A DNA stretch of 5,835 bases from Rickettsiales bacterium (GTDB lineage Bacteria > Pseudomonadota > Alphaproteobacteria > Rickettsiales > Deianiraeaceae). Position numbers and translations under genes: made by a program. Location: positions 1-5,835 of the forward strand of contig CANCKZ010000054.1 in assembly GCA_947378695.1 (NCBI GenBank). Reading direction: 5' to 3'. Below the pieces are notes generated by a model that worked only from the letters and a program-made list of their open reading frames with translations, searched no databases and was not told where the DNA came from. Positions 1 to 5,835 of the stretch are shown here, one piece after another; position 1 is the stretch's first letter, and the number at the start of each line of letters is the position of its first letter.

Positions 1-423
1 AAGGGATTGCTGGAAAAATTTACACCATCAAGCGATGCAGAAACGAAACCAAGCGATGCAACAATTAAAATTGCAAAAGGGGGGAAGCAAGTTGGTATTC
101 AGGCTGGAAAACAAGTGGCAAAACCTGCGACAGAAAAAACGCAGAACGCAACCGCAACAACTAATGTTACCACGGATGTTCAGCCTAAACATGTTGAGGG
201 TTCTTCATCGCCAAATGTGGAGCAGAAATCTGGCGTGGATTTAAGCGTGCCAGACCTTCAAATTACCAAGGGTGGCGGAAATGGCAGCGGGAATGGCGGT
301 GCAAAACAGCCAGCAAACAGTGGCGGAAAGGGCGAGCCTCAACCAACAAAACAGGAATATAAACTGGACGCAATGGATATTAATTTAGACACCCTTGATA
401 ATGCAAAACTTCCTTCAATTTAG
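1..423 (+). CDS. 3' end of an unidentified gene: low-complexity, probably disordered C-terminal tail
   Basis: The frame is open from the first base and ends at TAG 421-423, giving 140 residues of a protein whose start lies outside the window. I do not recognise the family. The visible part contains no arginine, cysteine or tryptophan and only one Phe and one Tyr, and is rich in Lys, Gly, Ala, Thr, Gln, Asn and Ser, so it is probably a disordered tail. It has small internal repeats (SDA-x-x-K twice near the start, GKQV twice) and a Gly/Asn-rich patch encoded around 268-300, then ends in a more acidic stretch before KLPSI. In the usual dcw order the gene before murF is murE, with ftsI before that. 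The tail has no MurE-like C-terminal KGHE motif and no transpeptidase motif, so a tailed FtsI or an unrelated protein are both possible. It overlaps murF by 23 bp and so is probably co-transcribed with it. Confidence 0.72.
   Translation, partial: KGLLEKFTPSSDAETKPSDATIKIAKGGKQVGIQAGKQVAKPATEKTQNATATTNVTTDVQPKHVEGSSSPNVEQKSGVDLSVPDLQITKGGGNGSGNGGAKQPANSGGKGEPQPTKQEYKLDAMDINLDTLDNAKLPSI
29..60 (+). repeat. 11-bp direct repeat, two copies, in frame
   Basis: The word CAAGCGATGCA occurs at 29-39 and again at 50-60. The 21-bp period is exactly seven codons and produces the repeated Ser-Asp-Ala in the tail of the upstream protein. It looks like a small tandem duplication in a low-complexity coding segment, not a separate element. 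Confidence 0.6.
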
Positions 424-1720
424 CCTCAACAAAAGCTTTAAATTCGACAGCCGACACTGCAAAAGCGATTCAATCTTCGTTGCACTTGAAGGCGGGGAAA
501 GATCAGGCACGGATTTCATACACAGTGCTTTTGAAAATGGGGCAATTGGTGTAATTTCGCAAGCGGAAATTGAAGGAGTGCAAAATTTCACACTAAAAAC
601 CCTGCCAAATAACTTTGAGGCAACCTCAAAATTCAACATTGTGGTTGAAGATTCCCTGAAATTTATCCAAGAACTTGCTGCGGAAAAGTTCAAGATACTA
701 AAACTCAAAGGTGCGAAAACCATTGCTGTGACAGGTTCTGTTGGAAAAACAACAACGAAGGAGTTAATCGCAAACACGCTGAATTTGCACGGCACAACAT
801 TTGCAAATTTCGGCAATTATAACAACCATATTGGCGTTCCAATCACAATTCTTAACTGCCCGCTGAATTGTGAATTTCTTGTGCTTGAAATGGGCATGAA
901 TCATTCTGGCGAAATTGCGGAGTTAATCCACATTGCACCGTGCGATTTTCGAATAATAACAAACGCAAAGGAAAACCATGTTGGAAATTTCCATAACGGA
1001 CTTGAAGGCATTCTTGAAGCAAAGTTTGAGGTTGCATCTGGCGATATGAAATTCAAACTATTCATAACTCACGAACTTTTCCAAAGATTTAGCAAAAATT
1101 CCAATTTAGTGGAAAAATATTCACAAAATGAAATTTGCGTTTTTAATGCAAAACAAGAAATTTCACATATCAACGAAAAAACCATTTTTGAATATAATTC
1201 ACGGAATTTTACTGTGGAAGCGATTTATTCGGAGGGTCAAACCGAAATGTTTTGCCTTGCAATTTTAACGATTGAAAGCATTCTGGGGAAAAATATTGCA
1301 GAAATTTCCCTTCCGCAATTGAAGGGTCGTGGGGAAGTTGTTTGGTGGAATGGCGTGAGGATTATCGACGAAAGCTATAACGCATCGCCAACATCAATGC
1401 AAAATGCGATAGCAAACCTTCACAAACTTGATGGCTCAAAGCTGGTAATTCTTGGGGATATTCGTGAACTTGGCGATGATTCGCAAGCATTTCACAAGTC
1501 GCTTAGTCCATTTTTAACAGGGTTTGATGCCATTTTGGTGGGCGAATATTTCGCAAATGTTTCCGTTCCAAATGCAAAATATTTTCCAAACTATGAAGCA
1601 CTAAAACAATTTATGCTAGAAAATTCCGCATTTGCGGCCGCGTATCAAAACATTTTGGTCAAGGCTTCAAATGGCACATTGCTTTGGAAATTGTTCGATG
1701 AGGTTTTCACGGATAAATGA
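401..1720 (+). CDS. murF: MurF, UDP-N-acetylmuramoyl-tripeptide--D-alanyl-D-alanine ligase
   Basis: MurF is a cytoplasmic ATP-dependent ligase that adds D-Ala-D-Ala to the UDP-MurNAc-tripeptide, completing the pentapeptide precursor of peptidoglycan. The product has 439 residues. The N-terminal substrate domain shows FDSR followed by IFVALEGG. The central ATPase domain has the P-loop GSVGKTTT (112-119), NNHIGVP (from 141), LEMGMNHSGEI and EAK with Lys208, matching the family lysine that is usually carbamylated. The C-terminal domain shows DESYNASP (323-330) and LGDIRELG (351-358). I prefer ATG 401; an in-frame TTG at 395 would add two residues. Neither start has a clear Shine-Dalgarno, and the start lies inside the upstream gene, so translational coupling is likely. 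Odd points: the protein begins close to the DSR motif, lacking the usual first 20 or so residues, and the G-x-H-N-x-x-N motif is replaced by GQTEMFCLA (279-287). The family call is secure. Confidence 0.95.
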   Translation: MQNFLQFSLNKSFKFDSRHCKSDSIFVALEGGERSGTDFIHSAFENGAIGVISQAEIEGVQNFTLKTLPNNFEATSKFNIVVEDSLKFIQELAAEKFKILKLKGAKTIAVTGSVGKTTTKELIANTLNLHGTTFANFGNYNNHIGVPITILNCPLNCEFLVLEMGMNHSGEIAELIHIAPCDFRIITNAKENHVGNFHNGLEGILEAKFEVASGDMKFKLFITHELFQRFSKNSNLVEKYSQNEICVFNAKQEISHINEKTIFEYNSRNFTVEAIYSEGQTEMFCLAILTIESILGKNIAEISLPQLKGRGEVVWWNGVRIIDESYNASPTSMQNAIANLHKLDGSKLVILGDIRELGDDSQAFHKSLSPFLTGFDAILVGEYFANVSVPNAKYFPNYEALKQFMLENSAFAAAYQNILVKASNGTLLWKLFDEVFTDK

Positions 1721-2313
1721 GGAAAATCGCAATAACCGGTTCAATTGCCTGCGGTAAAACAACGGTTTTAAGGCATATTGCCAAACGCTTTCCCGTTTTC
1801 AATTGCGATGAAGCAATTCGTGTTTTGTATCATCAAAGTGATACACTTTGCGAAATAAAAAAAAAATTTAACATGGAAATATTTTCAAAAGAGGAGCTGG
1901 TAAAAATTATAACGAACAATAAAGCCGCACTGAAAAGTTTGGAAGCAATTCTTTACCCCAAACTTCACAAAATGATGCAAGAATTTGAACGCAAGGCAAG
2001 GCGGTTTTCCAGTGTTGCATTTTTTGAGGTTCCTCTGCTTTTTGAAAAACACCTTGAAAAAAATTACGACGGAGCCATCGTTTTACATTCCACAAAATGG
2101 AAAAGAAAAAAAAATTTTCTTAAACGAGGCGGCAGCGAAGCAATGTTTCGATTTTTGAACTCTAACCAATGGAGTGACGCAAAAAAATCTTCAATAGTAA
2201 AAAAAACATTAATGGAAAAAAAAGCATTAACCAAAAAAAAAGACTTTACTTTAATTTCCGCACTTGGCAGGAATATTGCATATAAAAAACTGCACGAATG
2301 TACACGCATTTAA
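1717..2313 (+). CDS. coaE: CoaE, dephospho-CoA kinase
   Basis: CoaE phosphorylates the 3'-hydroxyl of the dephospho-CoA ribose with ATP, the last step of coenzyme A synthesis, in the cytoplasm. The product has 198 residues, a normal length. Family signatures run in order: P-loop GSIACGKT (8-15), NCDEAIRVLY in the place of the DAD-x-hxLY substrate motif, LEAILYPKLH in the place of the AI-x-HP-x-v motif, FFEVPLLFE (the PLLFE motif), then a lid region with KRGG, a conserved NQ, and KDFTLIS replacing the usual ADFVI segment. Its ATG sits in an ATGA overlap with the murF stop. A possible Shine-Dalgarno, GATGAGG at 1697-1703, is rather far from the start (13 bp). The C-terminal third is unusually lysine-rich, with about 15 extra residues between Q and KDF encoded by A tracts (2181-2241). 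The P-loop and PLLFE motifs make the assignment strong; activity of the lid is less certain. Confidence 0.9.
   Translation: MRKIAITGSIACGKTTVLRHIAKRFPVFNCDEAIRVLYHQSDTLCEIKKKFNMEIFSKEELVKIITNNKAALKSLEAILYPKLHKMMQEFERKARRFSSVAFFEVPLLFEKHLEKNYDGAIVLHSTKWKRKKNFLKRGGSEAMFRFLNSNQWSDAKKSSIVKKTLMEKKALTKKKDFTLISALGRNIAYKKLHECTRI
1857..1866 (+). repeat. A10 homopolymer tract inside coaE
   Basis: Ten consecutive A bases encode three AAA lysine codons after ATA, just before TTT AAC. It is the longest homopolymer I found in the window. Such tracts are prone to polymerase slippage and to indel errors in sequencing. The frame here stays open and the downstream CoaE motifs are in frame, so the sequence as given is not frameshifted. 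Confidence 0.7.
2181..2241 (+). repeat. Cluster of A7-A9 tracts encoding a lysine-rich insertion in CoaE
   Basis: Four A tracts lie within 61 bp: A7 at 2181-2187, A8 at 2199-2206, A8 at 2216-2223 and A9 at 2233-2241. Two more, A7 at 2057-2063 and A9 at 2106-2114, lie just upstream. The cluster encodes residues 156-175 of CoaE, nine of which are lysine. Compared with family members recalled from memory, this part carries extra residues between the conserved Gln and the A-D-F-V-I-like segment. Expansion of A tracts by slippage is a plausible origin. Confidence 0.6.
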
Positions 2314-5300
2314 AACTGAAAAGTGAATATTCAATTTGCACAAGCACACTGAAAATTAAGGAATCTGTTGCTATTGCAAAAAAACACGGCATGCAATCAA
2401 TTGCAATTTGTGATGATGGAAACCTTTTTGGTTCGCTTGAATTTTCCAACGAATGTGTGAAATATGGCATTAAGCCTATCATTGGTGTAACGATGAAGCT
2501 TCACAAACTTAACCGTGAACTTGGGGAAATTTCGATATACGCAAAAAACCAAGAGGGCTACGCCAACATTCTTCAAATCACAAACTCAGAATTTGCCATA
2601 AACGGAAGTGGAAATCTGCCAATTGAAATTTTGGAAAAATATTGCGGAGGGATAATCGCAATTTCGCCATATGTTGAGGTTTTGAAAGCTGTGCAATTGT
2701 TGTTTGCAAATGGGGATATTTTCGCCGAAGTTTCACGCTTCACAAATGAACCTGATGAGGTTAACAAAGAGGCAGACCTCATAACATTCTCCTGTGAAAG
2801 TCAGATTCCACTTGTTGCAACTAATGCTTCATATTTTGAAAGCGAGGAAATCTTCCCATCGCAAGATGCCCTTCTGTGCGTGAAAACGGGTCGCTTCACA
2901 ATTGAGGAAGACAGGCAAATGTTCACGCCGAATCACAATTTTAAGGCGGAAGAAAAATTTGCCAAACTGTTTGCTGATGTTCAAACTGCCATTAAGCACA
3001 CGGGTTTTATTGCGGAAAAATGCAATTACTACCCAAAACCATCACCACCCATAATGCCAAAGTTTGCCGAAAACGAAGCATTCGAACTTCAAACTCAAGC
3101 AAGGGCAGGGCTTGAAAAACGCCTTTTAGATATTGGAATGACAAAAGGGTTTTCCAAAGAAGATTATACAAATCGCCTTGAATACGAAATTGGCATTATT
3201 TCCAAAATGGGCTTTGATGGATACTTCCTAATCGTTTCCGATTTCATCAAATGGAGCAAATCCCATAATATTGCTGTTGGTCCGGGCAGGGGTTCTGGTG
3301 TTGGTAGTTTGGTCGCTTATTCACTTTATATAACCGACCTCGATCCACTCCGTTACGGACTCTTCTTCGAGAGATTCCTTGACCCGGAAAGAGTATCAAT
3401 GCCCGATTTTGATGTCGACTTTTGCCAAGAAGAACGCCACAAAGTGATTGACTATGTTCAGCAAAAATATGGAAGCGAAAAGGTTGCTTCAATTGTCACA
3501 TTTGGAAGATTACAAGCCCGTGCCGTGTTAAAAGATGTCGGTAGAGTTCTTCAAATTCCATATATTGTTGTTGATAGAATCTGCAAAATGGTTCCATTCA
3601 ACCCAACCGCTCCCGTAACGCTTTCACAAGCAATTGAAATGGATAAAGACTTACAAGAACAGAAATCCAGCGATGACATGATTGCCAATTTGCTGGATAT
3701 CGGAATGACGCTTGAAGGTTTGGTTCGCCATACTTCAACCCACGCAGCAGGAATTATCATAAGCAATGAAGACTTACGCAAATCTGTTCCTTTGACAAAA
3801 TCCGAAGATCAAGAACTCCCAGCTGTTGGCTATTCCATGAAAATGGCTGAAATGGCAGGCTTGGTAAAATTCGATTTCCTTGGCTTAAAAACGCTTACAG
3901 TAATAAAAAAAGCGTGTATTTTAGTGAAAGAAAACACAGGTATTGAAATCATTTTGAATAAAATTCCACTTGATGACGCCAAAACCTTTGAACTTTTACA
4001 AAATGGATTAACAAAAGGCGTTTTCCAACTTGATGCCGCCATTCCACGAGACGCAATGCGACAAATGAAAATCGACACAATTGATGATATTATCGCCTTA
4101 ACCTCCCTTAACCGCCCCGGACCAATGGAAAACCTTCCATCATTCATTTTACGGAAAATCGGCAAGGAAAAAATTGAGTATCCTCACCTACTTTTTGAAG
4201 ATACCCTTAAAGGCACTTATGGAATTATTATTTATCAAGAACAAGTTATTAAAATTGCCCAAGTTTTTGCAGGTTACAGCTTCAGTGAAGCGGATATGCT
4301 TCGTCGCGCTATGGGTAAAAAAGACAAAGACGAAATGGAGCGTCAAAAAACAAAGTTCATTGATGGTGCCAAAAAAAATGCCGTTGAAACAAAAAAAGCT
4401 GAAGAAATTTTCGCCCTTGTGGAAAAATTCGCAGGCTATGGTTTCAACAAAGCACACGCAGCAGCTTATTCCGTGATATCCTTCCAAACTGCTTACCTAA
4501 AAACACATTACCCGCTGGAATTTTACACTTCACTTTTGAATCTTGATATTGGCAATACGGATAACCTTAACATTTTCATCGCAGAAGCAAGGCAGTGTGG
4601 AATTGAATTCATCACGCCAAATGTTAATACATCTGGCACATTCTTCAAAATTGTTGATGGCAAAATTGAATACGCACTTTCAGCCATTAAAGGCGTTGGA
4701 GAGATGGCGACGAGTCAAATTGAGGAAGAGCGAAAAAACGGAAACTTTACTGATGTCTTTGATTTTGCGGAGCGTCTTGGAACGAAGTTTTCAAACAAAA
4801 AAGTTGTTGAAGGACTTGCAAAAGCAGGAGGTTTTTTAAAACTTCACCCAAACACAAACGAAATTTTGCAGAATATTCAAATAATTTTAAGCTATGGCGA
4901 AAAGGAAAAGGGCGATGATTCCCAGTTTTCCCTTTTTGGTGATGCCGAAGTGAAAACTCGCCCAACAATGAAACAAGCGGAAAGGTTTTCTGCTAACGAG
5001 GCTTTGCTTGCTGAATTTGACGCATTTGGGTTTTATTTATCCTCCCACCCGTTAACAAATTTCGCAGAAAAAATTGAGCGATATCGCATTCAATCATTCA
5101 CACAAGTTGGCGAAATGTTACCAGAGGACACAAGTGAAATTACCATCAAAATGGCTGGTGTTATTAGCATTTTGAAGCAAAGGAGTGGTACTCGTGGAAG
5201 GTTTGCGTTCTTGCATATTTCTGACCTTACCGGCGTTTTTGAAGTTGCCATTTTTAAGGATGATATCATCGAAAAAAACCGTGATATTTTAGAAGTTGGC

Positions 5301-5720
5301 AAGGTGATTGTTATGAATATTTCCGCTTCACGGCATGAATCTGGCAATGCAAGGTTAATTGTGAACGACATTGCATCAATTGAAAGCGACAGCAAAATTC
5401 AAGAATTCAAAGGTGCATCGCCAAAGAAATTCTGGCAAAAAAAAGATGAAAAACCCCGTGAACTTAGCAACGCAAAGTTTGAAACGCAGAATAATAATCA
5501 AGTGCAACAGGTGGTTGATGCTTCGTTTTTGCACTCAAAAAAAGTGGAAATTAATGCCGAAAAGCTTGAAAATTTCAGCGAAATTCTGTGCGAAATTAAG
5601 GCGTTGAATTATGGCGAAACGCAAGTTGTGGTTATTGTTGGCGGGTTTAGTGGCACTCTTGGATTTTTCAAAGTGCCAATGGATTTCATTCGCAAGCTTG
5701 GACAATCTGCAAAGCTGTGA
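2298..5720 (+). CDS. dnaE: DnaE, DNA polymerase III alpha subunit (replicative polymerase)
   Basis: DnaE is the catalytic polymerase of the Pol III holoenzyme, acting at the replication fork with the beta clamp, tau and usually the DnaQ proofreader. The product has 1140 residues, typical of bacterial DnaE1. An N-terminal PHP domain begins with HLKLKSEYS and contains DDGNLFGSLEF and GIKPIIGV. The polymerase core has GPGRGSGVGS (328-337), the palm motif PDFDVDF with catalytic Asp370 and Asp372, the third Asp in KFDFLGL (526), YQEQV (646-650), LRRAMGKK (668-675) and YGFNKAHAAAYS (from 714). A helix-hairpin-helix-type IKGVG (797-801) follows, then a beta-clamp motif QFSLF (876-880), an OB fold (about 948-1029), a Lys/Asn/Gln-rich linker and a C-terminal domain likely to contact tau. 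The ATG lies 16 bp inside coaE with no clear Shine-Dalgarno, indicating coupling. Odd points are the strongly degenerate PHP metal site and FQLDAAIPR (576-584) in place of FQLES-x-GM. Confidence 0.98.
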   Translation: MYTHLKLKSEYSICTSTLKIKESVAIAKKHGMQSIAICDDGNLFGSLEFSNECVKYGIKPIIGVTMKLHKLNRELGEISIYAKNQEGYANILQITNSEFAINGSGNLPIEILEKYCGGIIAISPYVEVLKAVQLLFANGDIFAEVSRFTNEPDEVNKEADLITFSCESQIPLVATNASYFESEEIFPSQDALLCVKTGRFTIEEDRQMFTPNHNFKAEEKFAKLFADVQTAIKHTGFIAEKCNYYPKPSPPIMPKFAENEAFELQTQARAGLEKRLLDIGMTKGFSKEDYTNRLEYEIGIISKMGFDGYFLIVSDFIKWSKSHNIAVGPGRGSGVGSLVAYSLYITDLDPLRYGLFFERFLDPERVSMPDFDVDFCQEERHKVIDYVQQKYGSEKVASIVTFGRLQARAVLKDVGRVLQIPYIVVDRICKMVPFNPTAPVTLSQAIEMDKDLQEQKSSDDMIANLLDIGMTLEGLVRHTSTHAAGIIISNEDLRKSVPLTKSEDQELPAVGYSMKMAEMAGLVKFDFLGLKTLTVIKKACILVKENTGIEIILNKIPLDDAKTFELLQNGLTKGVFQLDAAIPRDAMRQMKIDTIDDIIALTSLNRPGPMENLPSFILRKIGKEKIEYPHLLFEDTLKGTYGIIIYQEQVIKIAQVFAGYSFSEADMLRRAMGKKDKDEMERQKTKFIDGAKKNAVETKKAEEIFALVEKFAGYGFNKAHAAAYSVISFQTAYLKTHYPLEFYTSLLNLDIGNTDNLNIFIAEARQCGIEFITPNVNTSGTFFKIVDGKIEYALSAIKGVGEMATSQIEEERKNGNFTDVFDFAERLGTKFSNKKVVEGLAKAGGFLKLHPNTNEILQNIQIILSYGEKEKGDDSQFSLFGDAEVKTRPTMKQAERFSANEALLAEFDAFGFYLSSHPLTNFAEKIERYRIQSFTQVGEMLPEDTSEITIKMAGVISILKQRSGTRGRFAFLHISDLTGVFEVAIFKDDIIEKNRDILEVGKVIVMNISASRHESGNARLIVNDIASIESDSKIQEFKGASPKKFWQKKDEKPRELSNAKFETQNNNQVQQVVDASFLHSKKVEINAEKLENFSEILCEIKALNYGETQVVVIVGGFSGTLGFFKVPMDFIRKLGQSAKL

Positions 5721-5735
5721 AATCTCTATGAATTG
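5721..5735. other. 15-bp gap between convergent stop codons of dnaE and birA
   Basis: Only 15 bases separate the dnaE TGA (5718-5720) from the birA TAG read on the - strand (5736-5738). I see no GC-rich hairpin with a T run on either strand. A T7 run at 5762-5768 follows a weak ACAT/ATGT stem, but four AT-rich base pairs are too few to call an intrinsic terminator. Transcripts probably read into each other or end by Rho. Confidence 0.6.
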
Positions 5736-5835
5736 CTAGGAAACATCACCAAATGTCACAATTTTTTTGCCTTCGTTAGTCCCCAAAATAACGCAAAAAT
5801 TTTCGTCCACACCTTCAAAAACACCTTCAAGACCA
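5736..5835 (-). CDS. birA: C-terminal end of a probable BirA, biotin--[acetyl-CoA-carboxylase] ligase (partial)
   Basis: BirA activates biotin with ATP and attaches it to the biotin carrier lysine of acetyl-CoA carboxylase and other carboxylases. Only the last 32 codons are in the window; the gene enters from the right edge and stops at TAG (5738-5736 on the - strand). The translated end contains GVFEGVDENFCVILGT, then a short charged turn (NEGKK) and IVTFGDVS at the C-terminus. This matches the small SH3-like C-terminal domain of bacterial biotin ligases, which usually reads G-x-x-x-G-I-D-x-x-G-x-L followed by a terminal G-D-V. The frame is open to the window edge. The catalytic domain and its GRGR-x-G-x-x-W motif lie outside, so the call rests on this short C-terminal pattern alone. 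The gene faces dnaE and therefore belongs to a different transcription unit. Confidence 0.75.
   Translation of the reverse strand, partial: GLEGVFEGVDENFCVILGTNEGKKIVTFGDVS

Noticed and set aside
35..244. 69-residue + strand frame inside the upstream partial gene
   Set aside because: It is an alternative frame of the low-complexity tail, and the frame ending at 423 is open from the window edge and abuts murF as an operon gene would.
415..816. 133-residue open frame on the - strand opposite murF
   Set aside because: It lies wholly within murF, whose family motifs are clear, and its translation shows no recognisable domain; it is an antisense shadow.
1634..1641. GC-rich palindrome GCGGCCGC in murF
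   Set aside because: It is a single occurrence encoding part of an Ala-rich stretch; nothing suggests a regulatory role.
1717..2313. coaE as a pseudogene
   Set aside because: The frame is intact over a normal length, the P-loop and PLLFE motifs are kept, and the start and stop overlap neighbours as in a working operon.
2246..2482. Open frame on the - strand spanning the coaE/dnaE junction
   Set aside because: It crosses two overlapping conserved genes and shows no domain or ribosome-binding site.
3830..4165. 111-residue open frame on the - strand inside dnaE
   Set aside because: It is fully contained in the conserved DnaE core and has no recognisable motif.
4174..4476. 100-residue + strand frame inside dnaE
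   Set aside because: It is an out-of-frame reading of the conserved DnaE region; the Lys-rich composition comes from shifted A-rich codons.
5741..5768. ACAT-loop-ATGT stem followed by seven T bases, a possible terminator for dnaE
   Set aside because: The stem is only four AT-rich pairs, several bases separate it from the T run, and it lies in the birA coding end.
1..5835. Recurrent short words such as GCAAA and AATTGC as possible DNA uptake or other signal motifs
   Set aside because: They are expected from codon bias in AT-rich genes; without counts against a background model they cannot be distinguished from composition.

Overview
The window is a compact, AT-rich, gene-dense stretch with four genes on the + strand read end to end and the 3' end of a fifth gene converging from the - strand. 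The order is: 3' end of an unidentified gene with a low-complexity tail (1-423), murF (401-1720), coaE (1717-2313), dnaE (2298-5720), and the last 32 codons of a probable birA on the - strand (5736-5835). The three junctions between + strand genes all overlap (23, 4 and 16 bp). The only non-coding DNA is a 15-bp gap between the dnaE and birA stop codons, so no long gene-free stretch exists.

The protein signatures point to an alphaproteobacterium. The DnaE palm reads SMPDFDVDFCQ and is followed by an alphaproteobacterial-type segment, and the MurF P-loop is GSVGKT. Low G+C, many A tracts, overlapping genes, weak ribosome-binding sites and eroded motifs in conserved enzymes suggest a reduced, perhaps host-associated lineage such as a Rickettsiales-, Holosporales- or gut Rhodospirillales-like group. 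The lineage is an inference. TGA ends murF and dnaE at the expected places and tryptophan is TGG, so the standard bacterial code fits.

The genes are household functions: the last cytoplasmic ligation of the peptidoglycan precursor (MurF), the last step of CoA synthesis (CoaE), the replicative polymerase catalytic subunit (DnaE) and protein biotinylation (BirA). The overlaps suggest one transcript with translational coupling from before position 1 through dnaE. No promoter, terminator, RNA gene, mobile element or CRISPR array is visible.

I see no previously undescribed system. What merits a second look is divergence inside known families: a DnaE PHP domain that has lost several metal ligands, an altered FQLES-x-GM motif in DnaE, a MurF lacking the usual G-x-H-N-x-x-N motif and with a short N-terminus, a lysine-rich A-tract insertion in CoaE, and dnaE sitting where many alphaproteobacteria carry dnaQ.
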